A program made the position numbers and the translations under genes. Under the pieces are notes generated by a model. The model saw nothing but the letters and a program-made list of their open reading frames with translations. It ran no database searches and was not told the origin of the DNA. A stretch of DNA of 45,940 nucleotides, from contig NZ_LTAY01000028.1 of NCBI RefSeq assembly GCF_002050515.1, positions 1-45,940 of the forward strand. The letters run 5' to 3'. Positions 8,310-17,036 of the stretch are shown piece by piece. Origin of the DNA: Clostridium thermobutyricum DSM 4928 (lineage in GTDB: Bacteria > Bacillota > Clostridia > Clostridiales > Clostridiaceae). Each line of letters starts with the position of its first letter. Within the stretch, counting starts at the first letter, position 1.

Positions 8310-9611
8310 ATGGAAATTCTATCTTTAGGGGAAAAGATAAAAATAAGAAGAAAAGAACTTAATATGACATTAAAAGATTTAGCTAAAGACAGAATAACTC
8401 CTGGTCAGATTAGTTTAGTTGAATCACAACGTTCTAATCCTTCTATGGATTTATTAGAATATTTAGCAGATACATTAAATGTTAATGTAGAATATTTAAT
8501 GGAATCAGAAGAGAGCCAAGCTGAAAACATAAGTTTATATTATGAACAAATAGCAGAAGCATACATATTAGATAAAAAATATAATTTAGCGGAAGAAAAT
8601 ATAAACAAAGCTTTAGAATATGCTGAAAAATATAATTTACAATATAGAATAGCAAATATATTAAATTTAAAAGGAAAAATATATTTAGGTAAAGGCGAAT
8701 ATCATTTAGCACAGCAAGAAATATTAAGTGCAAATATTATATTTATAAAAAATAAAAAGTACGAAGAAATAGTAAGAACATTTCTAGAATTAGCAAAAAT
8801 AACATTAAAATTAAAAGCTTATCATTCAGCAAATAGTTATTTAAAACAAGCTGAAAAAGTATATTTAGATAATGAAATTATAGATGAATTTTTAATAGGT
8901 GAAATATATTATAATTTAGCAACAACTTATTTTGAAATTGAAAATATCGAACAAGCTAAAAAGTATTCAGAGCTGACAAGAGAAAAATTACAAAGAATAA
9001 ATAATAGAGAGGAATATGCAAAGAATCTTTTAGAAATATCAAAAGAATATGCTGATAACGGAGATTTGTTAAATGCGATAAAATATTCAAGAAAAACATT
9101 GGATGTATATAAAGTTTTAGGTGAATATTCAAGTGTATCTAATATAGAAAATAATATAGGAGAGCTTTTCTACAATTTTGAGAATATAACAGAAGCAGCA
9201 AGTCATTTTGAGATTTCAAGAGACATGAAAGAGAAAAATGGAGATGAAAGTTTACTTAAAACATTAATAAATATTTGCAAAAATTATCTAAAAATAAAAA
9301 AGATAAATAAATGCAAAGAAACATTAAGTGAAATTTATAAAATTATAAAAGAAGAAAATAGAGAAGAAAAAATAGAATGTCTTCTTATAGAGTATAGAAT
9401 GCATCAAATAGAAGAAAATGAAGAAATGGCAGAAGGTACATTAATAAAAGCTTATGAATATGCTTTAAATAATAAACTTCAAGATAAATTAGCAGAACTA
9501 TCAATTATGATAGGAAAATTTTATATAGATATAAAAAATACTGAAAAAGCAAGAAAATACTTAAATGAAGGAATAGGTATTTTTAGAGAAATAGGGATAT
9601 TAAAAAATTAA
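8310..9611 (+). CDS. XRE-family regulator with TPR repeats (RRNPP-like), copy 1
   Basis: 433 residues. An N-terminal helix-turn-helix of XRE/Cro type covers about 1-65 (GEKIKIRRKELNMTLKDLA, then ITPGQISLVESQRSNPS). It is followed by about ten TPR-like helical hairpins to the end, with repeated A-x-x-Y/A and LAKITLKL-type helices. This architecture is shared with the peptide-sensing RRNPP regulators (PlcR, NprR, Rap-like) of Firmicutes. The ATG at 8310 is chosen because it follows GGGGTGTG and aligns with the start of the neighbouring paralogue (both begin MEILS). The next gene starts 19 bases later. Probably a cytoplasmic transcription regulator; ligand and targets unknown. Confidence 0.85.
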   Translation: MEILSLGEKIKIRRKELNMTLKDLAKDRITPGQISLVESQRSNPSMDLLEYLADTLNVNVEYLMESEESQAENISLYYEQIAEAYILDKKYNLAEENINKALEYAEKYNLQYRIANILNLKGKIYLGKGEYHLAQQEILSANIIFIKNKKYEEIVRTFLELAKITLKLKAYHSANSYLKQAEKVYLDNEIIDEFLIGEIYYNLATTYFEIENIEQAKKYSELTREKLQRINNREEYAKNLLEISKEYADNGDLLNAIKYSRKTLDVYKVLGEYSSVSNIENNIGELFYNFENITEAASHFEISRDMKEKNGDESLLKTLINICKNYLKIKKINKCKETLSEIYKIIKEENREEKIECLLIEYRMHQIEENEEMAEGTLIKAYEYALNNKLQDKLAELSIMIGKFYIDIKNTEKARKYLNEGIGIFREIGILKN

Positions 9612-9630
9612 ATTATGATGGGTGGTTTAC

Positions 9631-10893
9631 ATGGAAATTCTTTCAACTGGTGAAAAAATAAAACGTATAAGAGTGTATAATGGAATAACATTAAAAGAAT
9701 TATGTGGAACAGAAATTTCTATATCAAAGATGAGTTGTATAGAAAATGGAAAGATAGAAGCAGATACTGAAATTCTAAAATATATATCAGATAAATTAAA
9801 AATAGATTTTAATTACTTATCAAAAAGTGTTTATGATCAAATAAAAGATAATGTAAAAGAAGTAGAAGAAAATTTATCAAGATATGATTATGAAAAAGAA
9901 TTAAAATTTAATTTAGAATATGCAATTGATTATGGCTATATAGAACAAGGTATGGAAATAATAAATAAATTATTTAGATACTATAAAAAGAAGAAAAAAT
10001 GGGGTAAATTATCTGAAATTATACCAATATATTATGATTTGTATAGCAAAACAGAGGATTTAAATAATCAATTAATTTATTTATTTGAAATAGGAGACTA
10101 TTTATTTTTAAATGAAGAATATGATGAGTCTGGGATTTATTTTGCTAGAATCTTAGATTTAATGAAAAATAACTCTTTAGATAATACAGAGTTATATGCA
10201 AAAATATGTTGTGAATTAAGCAAATGTCATTTTAAACTTGGTAAGTATATAGAAGGTGAAGAAGTATTAAATAAATCATTAGACCTTTTAGATAAAGTTA
10301 CAGATAGAAAAATATTATGTGAAATATATCATGTAAATGCTATAAAAAATATATTAATGCAACAATATTCAAAAGAAAATAGGGACAAAGCATGTAGTTA
10401 TGCTAAAGATGATATTTATAAAATAATAGATATGAAATCAGATTATGTTAAATGTTATTTTAAAACATTTAATACAATAGAAGCTGAGAAAACTATTGAA
10501 GAAATAATTCCTATTTTACAAATAGAAAGCACAGATATTTGTGCTGAAGAGTTTGTAAAATTCTTAAAAATACTAAAGCAATATAATCAAAGAGAATATA
10601 TACAAAGAATATTAGATGATGCATTAAATATAGCAATTGTAACTAATAATATTCAATTGATGGAGTATTCATATTATTTAAAGGGAGCTTTATTAGAAGA
10701 AGAAGGAAAATATGAAGAAGCTGAGATGAATTTTAATTTATCATTAGATGCATTAGCTAGATTTGGTACTAAAAAAGATTTCTATGAAAGATATTTAGAT
10801 TTAGGAAATCTTTATTATAAATTAGATAATTTAAAAGAATCTGTTAGATATTTCTGTTTAGCAATGGATGTAAAGAATAAGTGTAATTATTAA
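9631..10893 (+). CDS. XRE-family regulator with TPR repeats (RRNPP-like), copy 2
   Basis: 420 residues and a diverged paralogue of the upstream gene. It begins with the same MEILS..GEKIK sequence, has an XRE helix-turn-helix over ~1-63 and then TPR-like helices, the clearest being LEEEGKYEEAEMNFNLSLDA and the final hairpin. The ATG at 9631 follows GATGGGTGG; the in-frame GTG at 9622 is part of the RBS region. Cotranscribed with copy 1. The recognition helix differs strongly between copies (ITPGQISLVESQ against ISISKMSCIENG), which suggests different DNA targets. No short secreted-peptide gene was found next to either copy. Confidence 0.83.
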   Translation: MEILSTGEKIKRIRVYNGITLKELCGTEISISKMSCIENGKIEADTEILKYISDKLKIDFNYLSKSVYDQIKDNVKEVEENLSRYDYEKELKFNLEYAIDYGYIEQGMEIINKLFRYYKKKKKWGKLSEIIPIYYDLYSKTEDLNNQLIYLFEIGDYLFLNEEYDESGIYFARILDLMKNNSLDNTELYAKICCELSKCHFKLGKYIEGEEVLNKSLDLLDKVTDRKILCEIYHVNAIKNILMQQYSKENRDKACSYAKDDIYKIIDMKSDYVKCYFKTFNTIEAEKTIEEIIPILQIESTDICAEEFVKFLKILKQYNQREYIQRILDDALNIAIVTNNIQLMEYSYYLKGALLEEEGKYEEAEMNFNLSLDALARFGTKKDFYERYLDLGNLYYKLDNLKESVRYFCLAMDVKNKCNY

Positions 10894-10932
10894 CAGAGAA
10901 GGCTAATAATTAAATATTAACCTATAAAAAGC

Positions 10933-10960
10933 TTGTATATAAAACATATAAAAATATAAA
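10933..10960 (+). promoter_or_regulatory. Candidate promoter upstream of the leader terminator
   Basis: TTGTAT at 10933-10938, a 16-base spacer and TATAAA at 10955-10960. A transcript from here would run straight into the terminator at 10975 before reaching the gene at 11030. Confidence 0.35.
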
Positions 10961-10974
10961 AATACTATTAGAGG

Positions 10975-11009
10975 GGATTGTCTTAAAATAAAAAAAGACA
11001 ATCCTTTTT
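10975..11009 (+). terminator. Intrinsic terminator or attenuator before gene at 11030
   Basis: A perfect 10-bp stem, GGATTGTCTT with AAGACAATCC, with a 10-base A-rich loop and TTTTT after it. It ends 20 bases before the next start codon, leaving no room for a separate promoter. It may be the end of the regulator operon, an attenuator, or both. Confidence 0.85.
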
Positions 11010-11029
11010 AGTATATGGAGGTGTTTTTT

Positions 11030-11392
11030 ATGAATTATTTATTAGTTTTACCAGATTATAGAGCTATGGGATTTTCAGAGCTTAAAGATGCTGATAGAGT
11101 ATTACACGTATATTTTGAAGATAGGATAGATATAAAAAGTGAGCAAAATATTTATAGTCAATATGATATGTATGAAGAAAAATCAAGAGATGATATTTCT
11201 TATGTAATTGGAGCCGAAGAAGGTTGGGGAAAAATATATGACATAGATGATTTAATAGAAAATATTCAAGAATCTGATATGTTCCAAGATGAAAAAGAGG
11301 ATATAATAAGAGAATTATTAAAGAATGATATAAATTTTGATATAAGTAAATATGAAATAGAAAATATTTTAGTTAATACAAAAACTTATTAA
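11030..11392 (+). CDS. Small acidic hypothetical protein
   Basis: 120 residues, family not recognised. It is soluble and strongly acidic, with no membrane segment or Cys/His cluster. It starts MNYLLVLPDYRAMG and has a central SYVIGAEEGWGKIYDIDDL segment, suggesting a small alpha/beta fold. A strong RBS (GGAGGTG) precedes the ATG, so it is likely real. It lies downstream of the two XRE-TPR regulators behind a terminator, so its expression may depend on read-through and it may be a target of those regulators; this is inference. Confidence 0.7.
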   Translation: MNYLLVLPDYRAMGFSELKDADRVLHVYFEDRIDIKSEQNIYSQYDMYEEKSRDDISYVIGAEEGWGKIYDIDDLIENIQESDMFQDEKEDIIRELLKNDINFDISKYEIENILVNTKTY

Positions 11393-11624
11393 ATTTTATA
11401 ATGAATAAATAATTAATAAATCATAAATAAACAATTAATCAAATTTGTAAAATGGATTATATAAGAGAATATTAAAGATAAAAAGAATATTGATTGATTA
11501 TATTTTAATTAAGGATAAATAAGCCTTAAAAAGCCTATAAAAGGTTGATTATGTAGTAAAAGTAATTTGAATAAAAAAGTAAAAGCTCCTATAATTATCC
11601 TTGTACTAAAAAGGGGGGATTGGG

Positions 11625-12797
11625 ATGTTATCATATAAATTTTTATTTGATATTGCATTGATTTTATTAAGTACAAAAGTGTTTGGGATAGCAACTAAAA
11701 AAATTAAAATGCCACAAGTTGTTGGAGCACTTTTAGCTGGAATAGTTTTAGGACCAGCATGTTTAAATGTTTTACATGAGACAGATTTTATAGGTCAAAT
11801 GTCAGAACTGGGAGTAATAATACTTATGTTCACAGCTGGACTAGAAACAGATATAACTGAACTTAAAAAAACTGGAAAAGCCTCAGCTTTAATAGCTGTT
11901 TTAGGAGTGATTCTTCCACTTATAGTAGGTTTTTTAGTAGCAACAGTATTTAATACTGAAACTATTCCAGGAAGTCAAGTTAGTCATGTTTTACAAAATG
12001 TATTTATAGGGGTAATATTAACCGCAACATCTGTAAGTATTACAGTTGAAACTCTTAAAGAGATGGGAAAATTAAGCACGAAAGCAGGTAACACAATTTT
12101 AGGAGCAGCACTTATTGATGATATTTTAGGTGTTATAGCTTTAACAGTAGTAACTGGTTTGGCAGATTCAACAGTCAATGTATGGATAGTACTATTAAAA
12201 ATAATCTTATTCTTTATATTTGCAGGAATTAGTGGATATTTATTTTATTATATTTTTATTAAAATGGAAAATAGATACCATAAGGATATGAGAAGATTTG
12301 TGATAGTAGCATTCGTATTTTGTCTTCTTCTTTCATATTGTGCAGAAGAGTTTTTTGGAGTAGCAGATATTACTGGAGCATTTATTGCAGGATTAATAAT
12401 TTCTAATACAGAAAGAACAAAATATATTAATTCTAGATTTGAAACTCTTTCATATATACTTTTATCTCCCATATTTTTTGCTAGTATAGGGATAAAAGTA
12501 GAAATTGGAAATATGACAAATGATTTGATAATATTTACTTTAATTTTATTAATCGTAGCTATAATCACAAAGATTGTTGGATGTGCGATAGGTGCTAAAT
12601 TTTTCAATTACTCTACAAAGGAATCAATACAAGTTGGAATAGGTATGATTTCAAGAGGTGAGGTTGCTTTGATTGTGGCTAATAAAGGAATTGCAATTGG
12701 ATTAATGAATACTAGTTTCTTAGCACCGGTTGTAATAGTAGTTGTTGTAACTACAATAATAACACCTATATTATTAAAAATAGCTTTTAAAAATTAA
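11625..12797 (+). CDS. CPA2-family cation:proton antiporter
   Basis: 390 residues with about twelve transmembrane helices. Family motifs include PQVVGALLAGIVLGP near the N-terminus, the paired acidic residues D165-D166 in LIDDILGV (the ion-binding pair of electrogenic CPA2 antiporters) and ADITGAFIAGL. There is no C-terminal RCK/TrkA domain, so it resembles NapA/KefB-type membrane cores rather than full Kef channels. Na+ or K+ for H+ exchange is expected; the ion cannot be decided from sequence. RBS AGGGGGGA precedes the ATG. The 232-base spacer upstream contains no feature I can support. Confidence 0.88.
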   Translation: MLSYKFLFDIALILLSTKVFGIATKKIKMPQVVGALLAGIVLGPACLNVLHETDFIGQMSELGVIILMFTAGLETDITELKKTGKASALIAVLGVILPLIVGFLVATVFNTETIPGSQVSHVLQNVFIGVILTATSVSITVETLKEMGKLSTKAGNTILGAALIDDILGVIALTVVTGLADSTVNVWIVLLKIILFFIFAGISGYLFYYIFIKMENRYHKDMRRFVIVAFVFCLLLSYCAEEFFGVADITGAFIAGLIISNTERTKYINSRFETLSYILLSPIFFASIGIKVEIGNMTNDLIIFTLILLIVAIITKIVGCAIGAKFFNYSTKESIQVGIGMISRGEVALIVANKGIAIGLMNTSFLAPVVIVVVVTTIITPILLKIAFKN

Positions 12798-12807
12798 TGA
12801 TATATAT

Positions 12808-12840
12808 AAGAGATTAAACAGAGTTTTAATCTCTTTTTTT
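12808..12840 (+). terminator. Antiporter terminator
   Basis: An 11-bp stem, AAGAGATTAAA with TTTAATCTCTT, followed by a T run. Confidence 0.88.
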
Positions 12841-12921
12841 ATATATACATAATGTAGACATTTATAAAGAAAATAAGTTAAACTTATAAAGTGGGAAATA
12901 TTGAGAAAAGGGGATTGGGAG

Positions 12922-13338
12922 ATGAGCAATGAATTAGATAAATATATGTTGGGACAAGAATTAATAGATGGTGATCATAAAGAATTATTTAAATTAGTAT
13001 ATAAATCTTATGATATAATACTAGATAAATTTTCTTTAGATAAATATGATAAAATTGTTGATGTAATAGAAGAATTAAGAGGTTATACAATATATCATTT
13101 TAATAGAGAAGAAGAATTAATGTTAGAAATGAAATATAATAAATTTTTTTCTCATAAAGTACAACATATAGAATTTATAAAGAAATTAGAAGATATAAAT
13201 TTAAATGATATAGATAAAGATCAAGAAAAATATATAAAAGAACTTTTAGATTTTGTATTAGATTGGATACAAAATCATATTTTATATATGGATAGTCAAT
13301 TTGTTGATTTTTATAATACTCAAATTAAAAAAATATAA
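12922..13338 (+). CDS. Bacteriohemerythrin
   Basis: 138 residues. All seven di-iron ligands of the hemerythrin fold can be placed: H19 (DGDHKE), H59 and E63 (YHFNREEE), H78 and H82 (HKVQH), H119 and D124 (NHILYMD). It should bind O2 reversibly. In anaerobes such proteins are proposed to act in oxygen sensing, scavenging or delivery. It is a stand-alone single domain. The ATG at 12922 follows GGGGATTGGGAG; the upstream in-frame TTG at 12901 has no RBS. Confidence 0.92.
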   Translation: MSNELDKYMLGQELIDGDHKELFKLVYKSYDIILDKFSLDKYDKIVDVIEELRGYTIYHFNREEELMLEMKYNKFFSHKVQHIEFIKKLEDINLNDIDKDQEKYIKELLDFVLDWIQNHILYMDSQFVDFYNTQIKKI

Positions 13339-13452
13339 AAATTATATTATTCTTAAATTATATGGAGATGTTTGAAATAAAAAATATCATATGATAGTAT
13401 AAAATTATACTTATGAGATAAAGATATAGATAAGTATGAGAGGAGTATGAAT

Positions 13453-14175
13453 ATGAAGATAGGTAGAAGAACAAATCCTGCTATGGCAAAAGGATTTTCA
13501 GAAATCGTAAGTGATGGAACAACTATGACTATTAGTGGCACTATAACTAAAATAGTTATATTTTTAGCAGTTTTAGCAGTATGCTTTGCATATAGTTGGC
13601 TTAATATTCCATATAGTTCTGGAGTTATGATTGGAGTTTCATTAGTAACATTTATAGTTGCTCTTATAACAACTTTTTCTCCAAAGATTTGTCAATTTAC
13701 AGGTATAATATATGCCGGTCTTGAAGGGTTATTTTTAGGTAGTTTATCAAAACTTTTTGATAGAATGTTTCCAGGAATAGTTCTTCCAGCAGTATTATTA
13801 ACTTTTGTATGTGTGTTAGTAACTTTAGCTATTTATGGTAAAAAACCAGGTATAGTTGATAGAACAAGAAAAGGTGTAATGATTGCATTAATTACAATTT
13901 GTATAACTTCACTTATAGGAGTTGTATTAAGTTTCTTTGGTGTAATATTACCAATATATCAAAATGGGCCAATAGGAATAATTTTCAGCTTAGCTGTTGT
14001 TATTTTAGCAACACTTTGTCTTATGCAAGATTATGACTATATATTAAGAGCTGCAAGAAGTGGAGCACCTAAATATATGGAATGGTATGGTGCATTTAGC
14101 TTAATGGTAACATTAATATGGTTATATGTTGAAATTTTAAATTTGTTAGCGCAAATATCAAATAGTAGAGATTAA
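13453..14175 (+). CDS. Bax inhibitor-1/YccA-like membrane protein
   Basis: 240 residues with about seven transmembrane helices after a ~30-residue cytoplasmic N-terminus (KIGRRTNPAMAKGF). This matches the bacterial Bax1-I/YccA-like family, including the C-terminal LCLMQDYDYI, GAPKYMEWYGAF and LIWLYVEILNLL segments. Members are linked to membrane-protein quality control or ion leak, but the role here is unknown. The ATG at 13453 is 7 bases from GAGAGGAG; the ATG at 13447 is too close to that RBS. Confidence 0.85.
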   Translation: MKIGRRTNPAMAKGFSEIVSDGTTMTISGTITKIVIFLAVLAVCFAYSWLNIPYSSGVMIGVSLVTFIVALITTFSPKICQFTGIIYAGLEGLFLGSLSKLFDRMFPGIVLPAVLLTFVCVLVTLAIYGKKPGIVDRTRKGVMIALITICITSLIGVVLSFFGVILPIYQNGPIGIIFSLAVVILATLCLMQDYDYILRAARSGAPKYMEWYGAFSLMVTLIWLYVEILNLLAQISNSRD

Positions 14176-14208
14176 AAAAAGTGGATTCAAATTGAATCCA
14201 CTTTTTTA
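14176..14208. terminator. Bidirectional terminator between convergent genes
   Basis: Stem AAAAAGTGGATTC with GAATCCACTTTTT, with T runs on both strands. It serves the Bax1-like gene (+) and yjeM-like gene (-). Confidence 0.93.
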
Positions 14209-14219
14209 TTTTTATAATA

Positions 14220-15722
14220 TTACTTTTTACCAGTTATTTTTTCATATCTATGATAAATTAATAATGCTATTATCATAAATACAATAGGACCTGCAATTTG
14301 GAAAATAGTAGATGTATAATCTCTACTTTCAAGTATAGGTTTTATTATTGTAAATACATTTGCAAAAGTAACAGTTATCATAACTATAACAACAGCTATA
14401 GTAGCACCTTTTTTAGATTTATAAATAACAAAAGGCTTTTCTATGCTATCATTTTTCTTAAACCAAATAAATGCAAGTGCTATAAAAGCATAAGGAATAG
14501 TCATAGCAACATTACTCATTAATATTAAATAATTTAAGAAAGTAGTTGCACTCTTACCACCAAGAGAAGTAAGAATAATAACTATTATAACAATTATACA
14601 TTGAATCCACATAGCATTTTTAGGCATTCCATTTTTATCATCAAGTTTAATTAATTTTTTAGGCCATAATTCTTTTGGTGTTCCTTCGATAAGTTGTTTA
14701 ATTGGAGAGTATGTAAGTGTAAAGAATGCTCCAATTAAAGCTAAGAACATTGAAAGTCCTATAAATCTAGAGAACCAAAGACCTATATTTACTGATACAT
14801 CTGGGCTTAAGTGTAATGCTTCTCCTATAGTATATCCTAAGTTCCCCATAACTATATAACCAGCATTAGCCATGTTAACAGTAGATTTGCTTAAAGTTCC
14901 TGCCCAGTTTGTAAAGAAACCAACACAAAGAATTCCAAGTGAATATCCAACTGCTATTATTATAGCACCTATTTTTATTCCACGTGGGAATGTTTTTTCA
15001 GGATTTTCAGTTTGGTCAACAAGACCACCAATTGATTCTAATCCTCCATAAGCAAATACTGCAAAAACCATAAAGCCAAGAAGACCTATTGGTGATTGGT
15101 ATGATGGGTTTGGAGATGAGAAAAATGAACTAGCAGTAATAGGTTCAGCAACCTTAAATCCATTAGCAACTAAAACTATAAAAGCTCCAACTAAAAGTAT
15201 TATGTTAGCTAATGCAACAAAAGTTCCTCCAATTGATGTTATTTTCTTTATACTATCTAATCCTTTTGACGCTGCAAAAGTAATAATAAGCATTAAAATA
15301 ATACCAAGACATGCTAAAGTCTGAGAAGAAGATAATCCAAATAATGACCATCTTGAAGTTGTGTCTTGCCCGAAGAAAACATTTGATAGAGGTACCCAAA
15401 TTGAAGATGATGTTGAAACCATCCAAATAAGATAAGAAGTATACCACATAAATGTAACTATAAATGCATATTTAGGGCCTACAGATTTATCCATCCAAGA
15501 ATAAATACCACCACGTTCTTTTCTAAAAGCAGCACCATATTCTGATAACATAAATGAATATGGTATAAAAAATGTTAATGCTGAAATTATGTAAAATGGT
15601 ATCGCAGAATACCCCATAAGTAGAAAGGCTCTAGCAATATTAGTAAATCCAAAAACTGATGTGAATATCATTAATATAAGTGATAATAGAGTCAGTTTAT
15701 TTTTATGATTTGAGTGTGACAT
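14220..15722 (-). CDS. yjeM: YjeM-like amino acid antiporter (APC superfamily)
   Basis: 500 residues with about twelve transmembrane helices. It matches the glutamate:GABA-antiporter branch of the APC superfamily, and from memory its sequence follows Escherichia coli YjeM closely. Shared stretches include LMIFTSVFGF near the N-terminus, YSAIPFYIISA, KERGGIYSWM, FAYGGLESIGGLVDQTENP and LHLSP. The substrate of YjeM is not established; an amino acid or an amino acid/amine exchange is expected. RBS AAAGGAGG lies 8 bases before the ATG on the minus strand. Transcribed alone, ending at the terminator shared with the Bax1-like gene. Confidence 0.85.
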   Translation of the reverse strand: MSHSNHKNKLTLLSLILMIFTSVFGFTNIARAFLLMGYSAIPFYIISALTFFIPYSFMLSEYGAAFRKERGGIYSWMDKSVGPKYAFIVTFMWYTSYLIWMVSTSSSIWVPLSNVFFGQDTTSRWSLFGLSSSQTLACLGIILMLIITFAASKGLDSIKKITSIGGTFVALANIILLVGAFIVLVANGFKVAEPITASSFFSSPNPSYQSPIGLLGFMVFAVFAYGGLESIGGLVDQTENPEKTFPRGIKIGAIIIAVGYSLGILCVGFFTNWAGTLSKSTVNMANAGYIVMGNLGYTIGEALHLSPDVSVNIGLWFSRFIGLSMFLALIGAFFTLTYSPIKQLIEGTPKELWPKKLIKLDDKNGMPKNAMWIQCIIVIIVIILTSLGGKSATTFLNYLILMSNVAMTIPYAFIALAFIWFKKNDSIEKPFVIYKSKKGATIAVVIVMITVTFANVFTIIKPILESRDYTSTIFQIAGPIVFMIIALLIYHRYEKITGKK

Positions 15723-15880
15723 AAGACGCCTCCTTTTTAATTATGATTTTTTTATTGTAACATATTAACATAAAGAAAATATGAATAAAAAAAGAAAAAT
15801 TAATTAAAAATACACAAATGTTAACTATAAAAATATATATAATATATTTTTATATACAGACATAAAGTATTAAGTCATTA

Positions 15881-15920
15881 AAAAAACTTCACATTAGATT
15901 AAAATAAGGTGAAGTTTTTT
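15881..15920. terminator. Terminator of the P1 peptidase/ECF operon
   Basis: Stem AAAAAACTTCAC with GTGAAGTTTTTT, symmetric on both strands. It lies just downstream of the minus-strand peptidase gene. Confidence 0.88.
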
Positions 15921-15979
15921 AATAAATTATAATATTTTTACTATAAGTTAAACAGTATTTTTTATTTATAAAATTTTTC

Positions 15980-16954
15980 CTATAAATTTAATTCTTTAAA
16001 TGAAACAACATCATTTAAAGTATCAGCATTTTTGATAGCATTTAAAACTGCTTTTTCCATAACATTTGCAGCTAACATTCCAACAGTAGATACATCAGCA
16101 TCTATGTAATTAGTTGCCATAGTAAAAATAGTGTCTCCATCAAACATTGTATGAGCAGGTTTCATAGTTCTGGCGAATCCATTATGAGCCATTGATGAAA
16201 TTTTTTTAGCTTGTGCTTTATTGAAATTAGCATTTGTAACTATTATTCCTATTGTAGTATTACCTTTAAAAGGATTCTTAGGATTTTCAGTTGAAGATAA
16301 AAGAATATTTTCACTATTTAAAAATTCTTTTGTTTCTTTATTATATGCACCTGCTATTATATTCATATTATCCATTGGATCAACAACATCACCCAAACAA
16401 TTAACTGCTACAATAGCTCCAACTTGAAGACCATTTTCTAATTCTACTGCAAAAGTTCCAAGGCCACCTTTCATAGCAAATTCAGGTCCAGCAATTTTAC
16501 CAACAGTGGCACCATATCCAGCTCCAATATTTCCATTTATATTTTGAGTATAGTTTTCAGAATTTATGCAAGCTTCATATCCTAATTTTTTATCAGGTCT
16601 TATTTTAGGGCTACCAAAAGCTAAGTCAAAAAGTACAGCAGAACATACAATAGGAACTTTAGCTACTTGAACATCAAAACCAATATTTCTTTCTTCTAAA
16701 TATTCCATAGCTCCAGTAGAAGCTTCTAATCCAAATGCACTTCCACCAGAAATCATAATAGCATGAACTTTTTCTACAAGTTCAGATGGATCTAAAAGAT
16801 CAGTTTCTCTAGTTCCTGGAGCTCCTCCACGAACATCTACTCCTCCTGTTGCACCTTTTTCACAGATAACAACTGAACAACCTGTAGAACCTTCTTTATT
16901 TTCAGCATGTCCAAGTCTTATACCTTTAATATCAACAAATTTTATTTCTCTCAT
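15980..16954 (-). CDS. P1-family (S58, DmpA/BapA-type) aminopeptidase
   Basis: 324 residues. It matches the N-terminal-nucleophile P1 peptidase family: IKGIRLGHAEN at the start, GGVDVRGGAPGTRETDLL, ISGGSAFGLEAS, a Gly-rich GNIGAGYGATVGK and the self-cleavage region GNTTIGIIVTNA. The precursor should cleave before a Thr at about 233 to give two chains. Family members are aminopeptidases or esterases, some acting on D-residues or beta-alanyl peptides. RBS AGGAGG is present on the minus strand. It lies 82 bases downstream of an ECF transporter S-component and is probably cotranscribed with it, suggesting import and then hydrolysis of a related compound. Confidence 0.88.
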   Translation of the reverse strand: MREIKFVDIKGIRLGHAENKEGSTGCSVVICEKGATGGVDVRGGAPGTRETDLLDPSELVEKVHAIMISGGSAFGLEASTGAMEYLEERNIGFDVQVAKVPIVCSAVLFDLAFGSPKIRPDKKLGYEACINSENYTQNINGNIGAGYGATVGKIAGPEFAMKGGLGTFAVELENGLQVGAIVAVNCLGDVVDPMDNMNIIAGAYNKETKEFLNSENILLSSTENPKNPFKGNTTIGIIVTNANFNKAQAKKISSMAHNGFARTMKPAHTMFDGDTIFTMATNYIDADVSTVGMLAANVMEKAVLNAIKNADTLNDVVSFKELNL

Positions 16955-16981
16955 AATAAATACCTCCTAAATAATAGAATA

Positions 16982-17020
16982 AGGGATGTACTAAAACCAA
17001 AATTAGCTTTGTACAACCCT
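16982..17020. repeat. Imperfect inverted repeat between ECF and peptidase genes
   Basis: AGGGATGTAC and GTACAACCCT are inverted copies with one mismatch, separated by 19 bases. There is no T run on the minus strand, so it is not an intrinsic terminator. It could be an RNA-processing or stability hairpin within the operon. Confidence 0.45.
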
Positions 17021-17036
17021 ATATATGAATTTGAAT

